A DNA stretch of 64,000 nt, taken from Vanessa cardui (lineage: Eukaryota; Arthropoda; Insecta; Lepidoptera; Nymphalidae). Within the stretch, counting starts at the first letter, position 1. Each line of letters starts with the position of its first letter. Location: assembly GCF_905220365.1 (NCBI RefSeq), contig NC_061129.1:5642803-5706802 (forward strand), read 5' to 3'. This document shows, piece by piece, positions 12,324 through 24,062 of this stretch. The notes below the pieces were generated by a model, which made no database searches, had not been told where the DNA came from, and saw nothing but the letters and a program-made list of their open reading frames with translations. The translations under genes and the position numbers were made by a program.

Positions 12324-15300
12324 ATGTTTAAAAATATTCTATTTCAAGTTGTTGTTACCCAGCAGAAATGTAAAAGTTACACAAAAGTCTGTAAAGGTTA
12401 TCTTACCTACAGGATAAATAAAAGTTATTTCCATAATGGGACATGCTTGTTAAATCCTAGGAACCCTCCAAAGTCGAATAGTCAAACATCCCCAGCAATA
12501 GCTACTAAATATCAGGTTATAACAGAAACAAACTCACCAGTGATTGAACATACTGCAGATGAACTTTATGTAGAAGACAAATATCCCATTTTAAGTGATG
12601 AATTTGATGGGATTAATTTAGAAAGTAGGATTTATTTCTTTACTATATTATAAGCTATCAATCTTAAAAATAGTTGCAGATCTGTCATAAAAAGTAACTT
12701 CCAATGAAAGTCTACATACTATGTAACAATCCTACTAGAATTAGAACTAATATATGGAATTTTTTAAGGAACTTATTGTAAAATAAAGATAATTAAAAAG
12801 CTTTCATCTTAATAACACAATCATATACAATTATTTATAGTTAATACATGCAATAATATAAATTATAAATTTGACAACTTTATTTCCAGGAGGAAAAAAT
12901 GGTGTTTATGAAATAGAAGATCTTGTAGAATTACTGCAAAGAGAGAACTCAAAAGACATATTTGTAGCAACTGTACCAAAAGAAATTAATTATGTAGATT
13001 ATATATGTGTAGTTAGTGCAAGAAGTAAAAGACATATTCTGGCACTAGCCGAGTTTGTAAGGAAGGTCTATAAAAAGAAATGTCATAAAAATGACTATAT
13101 ACCAAAAATTGAGGGCAAAGATTCGGAGGAATGGATGGCTATAGATTTAGGTATTTATATAGTTTATTTTTAAAAATATACTAATATTTTCTTTAACACT
13201 AGAAAGACTGCAAAATACTCTTACCAAGCCATGTCATAATAACAATGTGTTTAATAAATGCAATGAGCGTTTAATTGCACATATGTTTGTGATCTTTAGA
13301 AAAGGTGGGATTATCATTCAAATATTAGTTTATTGAGTAAAAGTATAGTTTTTAATAACTAGAACTTTTGTATTTATTTATTTACAATTTTGATAAAGAT
13401 ATATTTTTGATTGATTGCATTGTCCTCATAATGGTTTTTTTTTGTAAATATCACACATTTTATTGGATTTATTCTTACAATTGCATCGGTATTGCTGACA
13501 ATGGTATAAGAGTCCTCCGGCATATTGCTGAGTTCTAAAGCTAGCTGGAGTATAAAATCTCTTCTATGCATTTTGTTGTTTGTCACATCTTGATATATGG
13601 ATATGGTAATGGATTTTATCCATGCATTTAAAACAGCAAGGTCAATATATTATAAAAAACTTGTACTGGCCATCTTTTCAATGCTGCTCTGATGCTGTAT
13701 TTTCTGGCCCTTTGGTCAACAACTACAACACCATATTTAGTAAAGTTATAAAATGTAACCGTCACAGGTTTTATTTTCATGGTACTTTCATTCACTTGAA
13801 TATTATGCCGTGTGCTGAGTAATAAAACATTTTTTGACTTTTTTGCTTGATAAATAGTCAATGAACAATGGTCATAGTCTGTCTTCAAAACAATTGTTTC
13901 ATTTTGTTGTCACGTCTTCCTTTGTTTACTGTGCTAACTATTGTAGTTTGTTTGTAAAGTAAGTTTTTAGCCAGCGAAACAGATGTGACGAAATTGTCAG
14001 TGGTGACATTCCTTCCTTTTTTGAGAAATGGTTCTACGAGTTTTATAAAAACATGTTCACCGAGAATCTTTATCTTTACCTAAATAAGGCGAAGAATTCA
14101 ATGGGCATTTGGAATGCTTGTCGACACACAACCAAAATTTGATTTCGAATTTACCTGGCTTATTAGACATGGACTGAATAAAGGCACATCTGTCTTTAGT
14201 GGCAAACAATTGTTCGTCAACAGTCAGATTTTAAACCTCAGCATCATATAAAATAAATAAGTGCAAACTGAAAAGTTTGCACACACAATATTTTCACCCA
14301 ATAAAAGTTTCCAGGCAGTAATAAACTTTTCGCTAATTTGCCTTCGTGCATACGGAGTCGGACCAGAGTGTTCAATTCAAATATTGTGCTGTACTCGTCG
14401 ACCTACTTGACCAAGCTCAATTCCCGAATTTTTTTTCCACAATACTTCTGACGATAACCGTATGGGTTACATGTCTCTTCCCCTAAATAATCGTTGACGT
14501 TGTACAGTAACTGAAGAGACAATGAAAAATATTTAAATGTAATTGTATAACATATCAAATCAACTACGTTGGTAATTCTAGGAATCGATAGATGCAAATA
14601 TTCTGATCGCATAAATAAAGAAAAGAGATAATATTTAACTAGTTTCATGTTGTTATTTGAGTCGTCACTGCTTGAAGAACTCCTTTCGGATGGAATTATC
14701 TCTTCTTCTGAATCGCATTTACTTTCCACATCTCCACCCTCACTGTCTGACTGATCCTCAGGCAGGATTGTAACGATAATAATATTTGATGGTCGCTCAG
14801 CCTAGATATTGCAAAATAACTAAATAACACTGTTTTGCTCCACGAAAGTAACAGTTGGTATGATTCTATACAATTAGTTTCACCAGTAACATCCACAGCT
14901 ATCAAAAAAATAATGTAAATATTATGACCTACCTTCAAAGGGATGCTGTTTAACTTAATAAATGCCTCTTGGGTCAATTGACCCGGCGCCGTCTTTGTAG
15001 GTAAATGTTAAGTTTATTTAATTCAGGATGATAATATAACAATAACATCAACAGTACATTGAAATATAAACTATTTCATCAAAAGTCACGGTAGGACGTA
15101 GGACCAAAACTAATACTTTTGAAATTATCGAACGATAGGTAAACTTCAATATGTCCGTCTTTCTAGTGTTAAAAGATATCTGATGTATAATTTCTTTACT
15201 TACAGGTAACATAGCCCTACATATATTCTCGGAAAAAACAAGAAAGGTTTATGACTTGGAAACATTATGGTCAGTTGGATCAGAATTTGATGAAAAGACC

Positions 15301-15375
15301 AATAAGAGCAATGAAGTTATAGATATGTTAGAAAACTATAGCTCATATTTGAAAGATCTTAAGCCATTAGCATGA
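12324..15375 (+). CDS. MALSU1: Mitochondrial ribosome silencing/assembly factor, MALSU1 (RsfS/DUF143 family)
   Basis: Three exons, 12324-12624, 12890-13150 and 15206-15375, join in frame with GT-AG borders and give 243 residues. The RsfS (DUF143) domain starts at about residue 105. Its core is in exons 2-3: VYEIEDLVELLQRENSKDI, then VVSARSKRHILALAEFV, then the family signature EEWMAIDLGNIALHIFS followed by RKVYDLETLW. RsfS/MALSU1 binds uL14 of the large ribosomal subunit and keeps subunits apart; the animal protein works in mitochondria on assembly of the 39S subunit. The first 100 residues are basic and poorly conserved, which fits a mitochondrial targeting sequence plus linker. The start is the first ATG of the open frame. 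Intron 2 is over 2 kb because it carries a piggyBac-like element. A plausible AATAAA lies at 15583-15588. Identification is strong from the signature. Confidence 0.92.
13193..15172 (-). mobile_element. piggyBac-like DNA transposon, decayed, with both ends and TTAA duplication
   Basis: The element (13197-15168, 1972 bp) sits in intron 2 of MALSU1 and is flanked by TTAA at 13193-13196 and 15169-15172, the target site piggyBac elements duplicate. Both ends begin CACTAGAAAGAC reading inward, a 12-bp terminal inverted repeat resembling the CCCTAGAAAG type of piggyBac terminus. A broken transposase reading frame lies inside on the minus strand (separate entry). A perfect 14-bp palindrome, GGGTCAATTGACCC, lies at 14971-14984 within the element. 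The element is opposite in direction to its host gene. It is too broken to be autonomous, but the ends look usable in principle by a related transposase. Confidence 0.88.
13374..14760 (-). pseudogene. Broken piggyBac-type transposase
   Basis: Read on the minus strand, pieces of a DDE_Tnp_1_7 transposase follow one another in the right order but in different frames. First comes an acidic N terminus (SDSEGGDVESKCDSEEE, near 14740-14640). Next is the block LTVDEQLFATKDRC with SNKPGKFEIKFW (near 14235-14060), then FIKLVEPFLKKG with NVTTDNFVTS (near 14060-13920), and finally FYNFTKYGVVVVDQ with RWPVQVFYN (near 13770-13640). Three aspartates expected of the catalytic set are visible: in VDEQL, TTDNF and VVDQ. 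At least two frameshifts and several stops break the frame, one just after the first catalytic block and one near 13890. It is therefore a dead copy. The original length and the C-terminal cysteine-rich part cannot be read with confidence. Confidence 0.85.
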
Positions 15376-16644
15376 AGACAAAATAACTGATGTTTTTGTT
15401 CCTAGCTATTTGTTACTTTACAATATATTGTTTGCTAGTGTGTGTATATTAAACAATATATTTTCTTAATTTATTGTGCAACTCCTTTTAACATCACCTA
15501 TACAAGAATATAACTAATAGGAAAAGGTTATTTGGCTTCGTTTAAATATGTAAATAGCTAAAAAAATAATTACATCAGCAGCAATAAAGTTTCTATTGAA
15601 AGTCTCATATAAAATGTTTATTTTTGCTTAATTACATTAAAGATACATAAAGTATGGACTGCATAGCTTATTCACAAAATGTTAATTGCTTTAAATAGTT
15701 CAACTTAATCAATTCCTATTTATTGTATAATATAATAATTACATACATTGGTATTTTCAGTTGTACAATTTAACAATGAGTGATTAATGAAATTTATTCT
15801 TATTTGATTACAAAATAATTTGGCATAATTTCATATATAACTATGTCGGACCATAAATGCAATAATAGTTAAAAATAAAATTATTAAAAATTCTCTTGAC
15901 TAAAACATTCACACCACAGTCACAAGATTCGTATTTCAGTCAAATGCACTTGCACATTCTAGTAGTAGTCTAAGTTAAAACTAAGCATCAAATTTTGGAA
16001 GCGAACTTACTTGATTAGTGCTTCATAAGAGTAAAAACTAAATATACTCAAAGCCAATACAGTATAAGGAAACATAAATTATGTTAAAGAATTAAGTAGC
16101 AAATTAATGATTATGGATATAATACAAAAAATATTGGACCACATTTTGTAAGTCTTTCATTTTAAGAACTATCAGTAGTATAACTCATGACTGAAAAATT
16201 ACAGAATGACTATCAGTATCCCATTACAATTCCCCGGCTTTTGTGCACTTTTACTGTAAACTAAATTTTATATTATATGTTTACATACAATATTCACCAA
16301 CTCGATACTCCAAAACTTCACTCTGAAAGGAGACAAGTTCTTTGCCCATAGTCTGACATTTGTGGGCTGTTATGTTACTTTTTTACATGCATAATACTAA
16401 ATATTTTTAAAGTATAATGTTGTTATAATAATTATACCAATGTATAATCTTTTCTAAAACTTCTCAAATATGATATTTGGCAAATAACATCACATTCCTT
16501 GAAATTAATCAATGTTTTGAAATACTGTACCAAAATTCAAATTATAAGTCTTCAATCTGGTGCAGACATTCTAAATACAATGGAATCCATAGATATTGAT
16601 ATATCAATTGAGTATGGATCCAGACTTTTCATCGAGATAAATAA
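15376..16644. other. Convergent 3' region between MALSU1 and cyclin Y
   Basis: MALSU1 (plus) and cyclin Y (minus) end tail to tail here, so the stretch should hold both 3' UTRs. AATAAA on the plus strand occurs at 15583-15588, and TTTATT (AATAAA on the minus strand) occurs near 15615 and 15718, so the two transcripts could overlap. No gene is seen. Confidence 0.5.
15583..15588 (+). terminator. Likely polyadenylation signal of MALSU1
   Basis: AATAAA about 210 bases after the MALSU1 stop codon, in an AT-rich context. Confidence 0.5.
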
Positions 16645-17655
16645 TTAAGATAATATGGCCACACTACGCCTCACACCTGCACCAGAATTGACATTATCTA
16701 AACTTGACCACTTCTTGATACCATTCTTAACGACTTCAGCTGATATTTTATCCTCCATCACTCTCGACATTGCTTCTAATTTTTGTGCTCTTTCTTTACT
16801 CAATGGCTCACTAGGGAATGCTAAATCATTAGCTTCAGCGAGGGTACGCAAGTCAAAATAATACTTAGCATATACACTAGAGGGGACATTTATATTGAAC
16901 TGTAGCATTTCTAAAAATTGTCTTTCTAATTCATTCATATCTTCCACCGTGATATCCTTCAATATTTGACAATAATCAACATTCCATACAGCTTGATCAT
17001 CCCATACCTTACTTGCAAGCAGAATCGCTCCCAACACTATTCTTTTCCAATTAGAAGGTGCAATATCAAGCTCGGCACAAATGAGAAGTCGTTCCAAATA
17101 TACTAAAGTAATAATAGCACACTCAGCTGTCAATTGAGCAGCATTAAATAATGTTCTTACAAATTTATAAATCTGCTTGTGTTCTGGATTATATTTATCA
17201 TAATCTTCACTGACTCCTTCTTTACTCAAGGGATGCAATTTTTCATCAAATATATCCAGCCTTCTCTCTGATGTTCTGTTCTTTATATGGTAGTATATAG
17301 CAAGAGCTACACACTTTACTGTGTTTTTTAAATTTGGTTGAGACACAGTGCTATCATCTAAGTATATAGTAGAACAGGAACTGCTTTTTTTCAATTTATT
17401 TTCAGCTATTTGATGTTGACTTCGCTTTCTTGTAATACCATTCTCAATGGAGGCTTTTGATCTTTCCATGAAGATTGTGCCTGCAATTGGATCTTGTGAT
17501 GGGTCTATATCTCCATCATCTGGTTCTCTTTCACTGATGTGTTGAATGTTATTTGAACTTACTTCCCCTTCAGGGAGATAATCTTCAAGTTTAACGATGT
17601 CCTTTCTGATCGGCGAAGGACTTCGGTAACAGCAGCAACTATTTTGGTTACCCAT
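16645..17655 (-). CDS. CycY: Cyclin Y, membrane-anchored activator of a PFTAIRE-type kinase
   Basis: One uninterrupted frame of 336 residues. I chose the second in-frame ATG (17655-17653) because it gives MGNQNSCC, with Gly at position 2 for N-myristoylation and neighbouring Cys for palmitoylation, as in known cyclin Y; the ATG five codons upstream would bury that Gly. Further family marks are the Ser-rich SCSTIYLDDSTVSQPNLK segment (about 94-111), which in vertebrates carries a 14-3-3 binding phosphoserine, and the cyclin box (about 162-258) with LTAECAIITLVYLERLL, KVWDDQAVWNVDYC and NELERQFLEMLQFNINVP. Cyclin Y recruits CDK14/Eip63E-type kinases to the plasma membrane and supports Wnt co-receptor phosphorylation. 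The coding region has no intron; a likely 5' UTR intron has its acceptor at 17777 (TTTGTTACAG on the minus strand). Identification is very secure. Confidence 0.95.
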   Translation of the reverse strand: MGNQNSCCCYRSPSPIRKDIVKLEDYLPEGEVSSNNIQHISEREPDDGDIDPSQDPIAGTIFMERSKASIENGITRKRSQHQIAENKLKKSSSCSTIYLDDSTVSQPNLKNTVKCVALAIYYHIKNRTSERRLDIFDEKLHPLSKEGVSEDYDKYNPEHKQIYKFVRTLFNAAQLTAECAIITLVYLERLLICAELDIAPSNWKRIVLGAILLASKVWDDQAVWNVDYCQILKDITVEDMNELERQFLEMLQFNINVPSSVYAKYYFDLRTLAEANDLAFPSEPLSKERAQKLEAMSRVMEDKISAEVVKNGIKKWSSLDNVNSGAGVRRSVAILS

Positions 17656-18494
17656 TATTGAATAATTCAACGGACGTTACAGACGATAATAATTCATTAT
17701 CATTCTCCAAGTACACCTTTAAACACACATAAATAGAGTGCCGGATCGCTAATGTGACTTATTAAGCCCATAGTATCTGTAACAAAAGAATTAAATATTT
17801 TATCATAAAATAGTCTAAATTAATATTTTACAGTATTATACAATAAACATCAAATCATCTCTATACCTTGACATTATAAAATAGTATTCGTCAATTTGTT
17901 TTAAATACATATGAAATAAATCGGAAGAAAAATCATTTTTAACAATGACAGGTGCAGCTAGCTGACTCTATCAAGCGATAAGCGAACGTCATTTTTACGT
18001 TTTTTTTTTTCTAACAGATTGTTAATGTTCATTAATTTATAGCAATGCAGAAAAAAACACATCTTTAGTTATAAAAAGAAATACTTGTGATATTAGGTAC
18101 GTAAAAATTTATGATTTTAAAATTATAACTCACTGTTATACGAATAAAAAAAAATAATTACGGTAATTGTCAATTACTTATAATTTATTCTAATTCTTTT
18201 TTTTGTAAACACATTACATATATTGCATTAAAGTTTTCCATTTTAGTAACCTACATTTTAATCAATATTAATAACACCATTCTATTTTTAATCTGTAGTT
18301 CGTTTGGTTAATATTTCCAACATGTCTGCTTTTCTCTGAAGTACTGAACCTCCTTTCAATTGTTAGTGAGATTCATGTCAAAAAGAAGTTAAAGAAAATA
18401 TCGATTGTTATTTAAAAATAACTAATTAACAACCTAGATTGATCCTAAAACATCGAACAGTTGTATCTCATTTAAAACAAGAACCTTCACAACA
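17656..18494. promoter_or_regulatory. Shared upstream region of cyclin Y (minus) and Acinus (plus)
   Basis: The start codons of two broadly expressed genes face away from each other across 839 bases. On the cyclin Y side a probable 5' UTR intron runs from a donor-like GTGAGTTA near 18133 to the acceptor at 17777, both on the minus strand. If that is right, the two transcription starts lie only about 150-350 bases apart, which makes a bidirectional promoter likely. No TATA box is evident. Confidence 0.5.
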
Positions 18495-21400
18495 ATGCGT
18501 CGTAAAAGCGAGCGCACCGCTACTAAAAAAACAAGAGTCTCTCCTGAGCCAAAAGAAAAGGTTGAAAAGGTAAGGCGGACTAGAACACGCCGCAGAAAAC
18601 ATTCGTCGTCGTCAGAAAGTGAATCTGCTGAAGATCCTGTTCCAAAAGAAACAGTCGTGGTTAGTCAAACTGAGACCACCGTCCCGCCAAAACCTGCAAA
18701 AGAAGACAGCCCCGAAGAGTCACAAGAGCAAGTGTGGCACGTTAAAGCTACGGAAAGTTCAGGGGATGTTGGTGAGATTAAGAAGCTTAAAATATGTTTA
18801 GCGCGTCCGCCCTCAACACCAGAAAGGCCCGACAGATCACCAAGAAGCAGAAGGAAGCATTCACGAGCAACAAGTTCGAGTGACACTCAAAGTGTAGAAG
18901 GAGAGGAGAAGAAGAAGTCGAAACATCGTTCTAAGAAATCAACTGAAGCTAAAGATGTGACAGACAAGAATCAAGATAGTCAGGGAGATGAGGCCGAAGT
19001 TGCAACACAAGCGTCATTGACGACGGAACCTGAATCTACAGAAATTAGTGAAAGTACTCAACAAAGTACAGCTGTAGCTGATGAGACACCAATGTCAACA
19101 ACAACGGAAGAAATTAAAGATGACAAGGTAGAATCAACAGAACCAAGTGAAGGTAAGGACAGTGATCAAAAGGCGGTAGAAGAATCAAAGGATAATGAAT
19201 CTAAAGATAAGCCATCTGATGCTGATACAACAGTTGTTTCTCCAAAATCAGATGAAGACAAAGATAAAGACAGTGACTCTCACAAAAATGAGAGCCCTGC
19301 ACGAAAAAGGAGTCTGTCAGAAGAGAAATCAGAAATTTTAGAATTACATGCAGATGAAAGTAGATGTGAATCTTCAGAGATAAGTCTAAATGAATCTCAG
19401 GGGGAAGACGCCAAAGCTACATTAGATCAGGACAAAGACATTAGCAGTGTGGTCTCAAATGAGGTAAGTATTAATGAAAGTACAACTGAAATTTCAGGGA
19501 AAAAAGAATCTAATAATGAGGACATAATAAATATTAATAAAAATGATGTTGTAGAGAGCACTAAAAGTGTAGAAACAGAGAAGGCAATATTAGTTCCAAT
19601 AGAAACCAATGATGAAGTAACCACTGAAACTATGGAAAAAATAGACGATGACCAGAACAATGAGAAAGAGGATAACCATTCTGTTACTGACATTCCAAAG
19701 GTACAAGATAGTCCAGAAGTTTCAAATAATAAGCCTATTCAGGATATTCCAGAAGAACAAACTATTAATAGTGTGACCAATGATGAAATGAATGTAGATG
19801 TTCCCAATTGTGAAACTACACAAGAAAATGTTCCTGATAATAAAATTATTAGTGACGATAATAATGAAAAAACGATTGAAGATGTTCCAAATATTAAAAC
19901 TAATCAAGATGTCACTGAACACAAAAGTTCAGAAGATGTTTCTGAAGATCCCAAAAGTAAATCTCCAGAAGTTTCCAGCAATAATTCTATTCCAAATGTT
20001 TCAAATGACCAATCTGCTCAAGAGATTGCTACTGACCAAACAATACCATTGGTAATTAATAGAAAAAGAAGATGGGGTTCACGTCCAAGTAAATTGTCCA
20101 CACAAAAATCTATAACAATTTCTACTGATATTCTCAAGGAGATAATACCTGATGTTAAGCCCGCTGAGTTTGATGAAGTGATTGAAGAAAAGAAACATAA
20201 GCGGGTAGAGGTAGCTGCTAAAATTGAAAGACCAGTATTGCCAAAAATTGTTATTGACAACACAGAAAATGTAGAAATTAACAAGGAACATAAATCAGAA
20301 GACAGGGATAAGGAGAATGTTAAAGCAAAGGATTCAAATCTTGCTTCAATGCGGAAAATATCCATTGTCAGAGACAATGATGACTTTATATCAAGACCAC
20401 CGAGTCCACCGAAACATAAACAGTCTAGCATTCTGTATATAACAAACTTAGTAAGGCCATTCACATTGCCACAGTTGAAAAATTTATTACAAAGAACTGG
20501 AAAAATTATGGAGAATGGATTTTGGATTGACAGAATAAAGTCAAAATGTTTTGTGAAATATGAAACTGAAGAGTAAGTACATTTTCAAAGATTTTTTAAT
20601 ATCAATTGAAAAAATTGTGTATATAAAATATATTATATATAGTTACTTTTACACATAATATTACACACATTTATTGCCTAAGCAGGCACTAAAAATAGAT
20701 TCAAATTCAACCATTAATGTAAATAACTTTTCCCTTTCTTTTTTACAGTCAAGCTGTAGAGACTCGTCATGCTTTGCACGGAGTTACTTGGCCGGTGTCA
20801 AATCCGAAGACGTTACATGTAGATTTCTCAACAGAAGAAGACTTTGATAAAGCTAAAGCTAATGAAGACACAGACAATGCTCAGGCATCGACAATTCCTG
20901 GAACTGTTGAAGATTGGCTACGGGAGCAAGATTTAAAGAGAGAAAAAGGAGAAATAGTATGTATAAGCTTTTTTATTACCTTAATATTGATACTCACAAT
21001 TATGTTTCTATTTCCTCATATTCCTATTGGTTAGAAAGCGTGCATCTTAACCAATGATTGTGGGTTCAAACCCAGGCAAGCACCACTATATATATGAGCT
21101 TAATTTGTGTATATAATTCATCTCGTGGTCGGCGGTGGAGGAAAACATCTTGAGGAAACCTACATGTGTCTAATTTCATCGAAATTCAGCCATTTGTGCA
21201 TTCCACCAACCCGTATTGGAACAGCGTGGTGGAATATGTTCTAAACCCTCTCCTTAATAGATGAGGAGGCCTTATCTCAGCAGTGGGAAATTTACAGGCT
21301 GTTACTTAACTTTTTTTTACTTTCCTTATATTCATTATTCAAATTTATAGAAAAGATTATTGAAAATAAAACTTAACTTTAAATTTATTTTAAGGATAAA

Positions 21401-22623
21401 CCATGGGAGAAGAAAGCTTCGATGCGTGAGTGGGACTTTGGCAAGAACGAAAAGAACAAGGAAACCGGGCGACCAGACAAGATGCTACGGGATGAACGAC
21501 CGCTTGAAAAAAGAAGACACCGCACTCCTGAACGAAGTCCGGAACCCGGTTAGTTGTTAGCTTAAATGTTTAAAAGTACAAGAAAAATTGCTTATCATTG
21601 AAATGATGATGATGATGAAATATATAAGTTGAGTAGCTTCATGTCTGATCATAAATAGGCTATTTGACAATGCGAAAAATAAATTGTGAATTATTGTAAT
21701 CACTGTATATTATGAGTTTAAAAATGGTTTTTTACTAACGAAAGTTGAAAATACTATTTTATTTATTCAAAAATCAATAAATAAAAATGTATTTTTTCAA
21801 ACGTTTGTCACGTGACACAAAACGCTCCGGATTGGCCGGGAATATGATGAAGTCACTTTCTTGTATAACTTGCTTTTCCAATATGTACCACAGATTAAAT
21901 TACAGCAAAGTGACGTCACCGACCCCTTTTTAGAGCCAGATTGTCCAAGTAGCGTTTTCGCGCGTTATTTAAATATGGAATTTTTAATATGATATTCTTC
22001 GGCAAATATGTACTACAAATAAAAAATTCCACATTTGCTGGGTTCCTTAACCTCTATTAAATAATATAAAATGGATTAAAAATTAGTCAAATAGCCTATT
22101 ATGTTATATTATTCGTCATTGATAATCTTTCTCTGTTTTCAGCGAGGAAGTTTAAGAAAAAAGAGGAGGAGGCACCAGCCAAGCTATTGGATGATTTATT
22201 TAGAAAGACAAAAACAACTCCATGCATATACTGGCTTCCGCTGTCAGCGGAAACGGTGAGAATAGGCATTTTGTTTTATGTTACGAAAAAATATTGTTTT
22301 TAATTATACGTTTCTTGTCATTCTATTGGAAGGGTGAAGAGACTGTACCCCACTGCTCTCAATGTATATTATGATCAATATAATGATTATAAATTAAATA
22401 GTCAGGTCGTAAACGTGTGACAAACGAGTTCACTTTCGTGTTTATAATATTAGCTAGTGTTTATTTATCTAGATTATTATTAATTATATAAGTAATGAAT
22501 TTATTTGTTTACACATATTTAACTTTGTTTCAGATAGCAATAAAAGAGGAGCAACGGCGGCAACATATGGCCGAGCACGAGCGGCGGCTGCAGGAGCTGC
22601 GTCGAACGCACCGCAGACATTAG
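18495..22623 (+). CDS. Acn: Acinus, ASAP-complex splicing factor
   Basis: Five exons, 18495-20572, 20749-20956, 21395-21548, 22143-22255 and 22534-22623, join in frame with GT-AG borders to 880 residues. Acinus forms the ASAP complex with RNPS1 and SAP18 on the exon junction complex and acts in nuclear splicing and RNA surveillance. The first 640 residues are low-complexity: basic and Arg/Ser-rich at the start, then long acidic Ser/Asp/Glu/Lys stretches with imperfect 12-residue repeats at about 400-510. An RRM-like domain follows at about 646-727 (SSILYITNLVRPFTLPQL ... CFVKYETEDQAVETRHALHG). The RNPS1-SAP18 binding motif is at 824-847 (LLDDLFRKTKTTPCIYWLPL), followed by a charged Arg/Glu-rich tail. 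No SAP domain is visible at this N terminus, unlike the long vertebrate isoform; a short-isoform-type start is therefore possible. Identification rests on the RRM and RSB motif. Confidence 0.94.
21026..21308 (+). repeat. tRNA-derived SINE, family A (copy 1), in Acinus intron 2
   Basis: It contains GATTGTGGGTTCAAACCCAG, a good pol III B box, and the body shared with the other copies: GAGGAAACCTACATGTG, CATTCCACCAACCCG, GGAACAGCGTGGTGG and AGCAGTGGGAAATTTACAGG. The 5' end with the A box is partly lost. Same direction as the host gene. Confidence 0.8.
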
Positions 22624-24062
22624 CCAGGGTCCGTCTACCGCCCATACATTCAGCCTTACATCCACACCTCACACATAACAAGCACACACGCAAATACTCA
22701 ACATTTACGCCTTACAGGACACTGACACTAAAACATTTTACACACAAAATACAACACACACGTACACGAACACGCACACGCACACATACACGCGTCATGA
22801 CTGTGACAACATTAACATGTTCTCGTTCTTCATGAGCTTTACAATTACACTTTTAACGCTTTGTCGCGATGTCGATGTTTCTTTCCAGGTTTCGAATAAC
22901 GCTGTTCGTAGCGGTATAATTTTATGTTAAAATATTGCTTAATACATTAATTTAGATGTAGGTTGAACTAGGTTTAAAGGAGATACATTCAAGACTATGA
23001 AAACTTGTGAAGCAGTTAAGCAAATAAATTTATTTTATACGAAATGTTATAGAAAAGGCTCCCATGGAAGAAATCCTATGATTTAATTCGCCGTCGGAGT
23101 ATCGCAGTCGCTTGATTGATCGAAGCAGACATTTTGGATCTCCGCAGTGGAAAGATACACTTTGCGTTCCGCAGTCGGGTGAAATGCGCTACACCGCTGA
23201 CTCACCGCATACCTTTGTCAAAGGGACAGGGCTGCATCGTACGAAATTTACACGTTTGATACTGTGATTTCATATTGCAAGCAACGTTGGAGTCAACTTG
23301 ATACTATCTCCGAAGAAATCGTGAACGTAATAATATAATAAAGTAAATCTATAGTGGACAAATCTTGGACGTCGTCGGGGAAATATTATCTGGACGAGTG
23401 AATTGAAGTTAATACATGCGAAATAAGACAGTCATTGGAGTTTCAATATTCGGACCATTCGATGTATTTATTATATCCTCGAAATATGTATCAGGTTATA
23501 TATAGTCACATTTTTGAAATTGTATGAGAATAATATCCATATTATTATATAATTCCCTTCATTTGGTGTCTAATAAACATTTCCCCATTGAATGTTTGTT
23601 TTATTTGATCCTGGCTTTATTATAATATTTAAATTATTATACATATCTAATCATATTCGACCTAATAATATAGTATTTAGGATTTGTACAATAATTATCT
23701 TTTATCATAAGATTACTTTATCTCGGATAAGACAAAGTTTTTGATATCTAACAATGATCCAGTCGAGTTGGCGGGTTGTCACCGTCAGCCACTGTAAATA
23801 GTGATAGTGATCTTTAAATATGGTAAGAAATAATCACTTCAATCCATACATATTTAATTTTAATAAAATTAGAAAAAGAGATATCTAGTAAATAAATAAT
23901 TTTCTTAAAATTTAGTATCATTATTGATAATACACAAAATTGTACAATACTTATACGTATTTTAATGTACGTATATCAGATAAATAACTTTTCAATTCTT
24001 TGAGAAAATGCTTTAACGAAAACGAAATTAGTTTTGAAAATGGGTTATGTTCATTGGAAAAG
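22624..24062. other. Acinus 3' UTR and spacer before the first DPP4-like gene
   Basis: The first part (22624 to about 23600) is probably the Acinus 3' UTR. It contains a CA-rich microsatellite-like stretch at about 22725-22795, several moderately GC-rich pieces near 23080-23230, and an AATAAA at 23572-23577. The remaining 450 bases are AT-rich spacer and promoter of the downstream peptidase gene. No separate gene is seen. Confidence 0.5.
23572..23577 (+). terminator. Likely polyadenylation signal of Acinus
   Basis: AATAAA followed by a T/G-rich stretch (ATGTTTGTTTTATTTG), the normal order of signal and downstream element. It lies about 950 bases after the stop codon. Confidence 0.55.

Noticed and set aside
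18665..20464. Antisense open frames inside Acinus exon 1 (18665-18886, 19427-19693, 20018-20464 and others)
   Set aside because: They mirror the low-complexity Ser/Asp/Glu coding of Acinus. The sense frame is supported by domains and splice joints.
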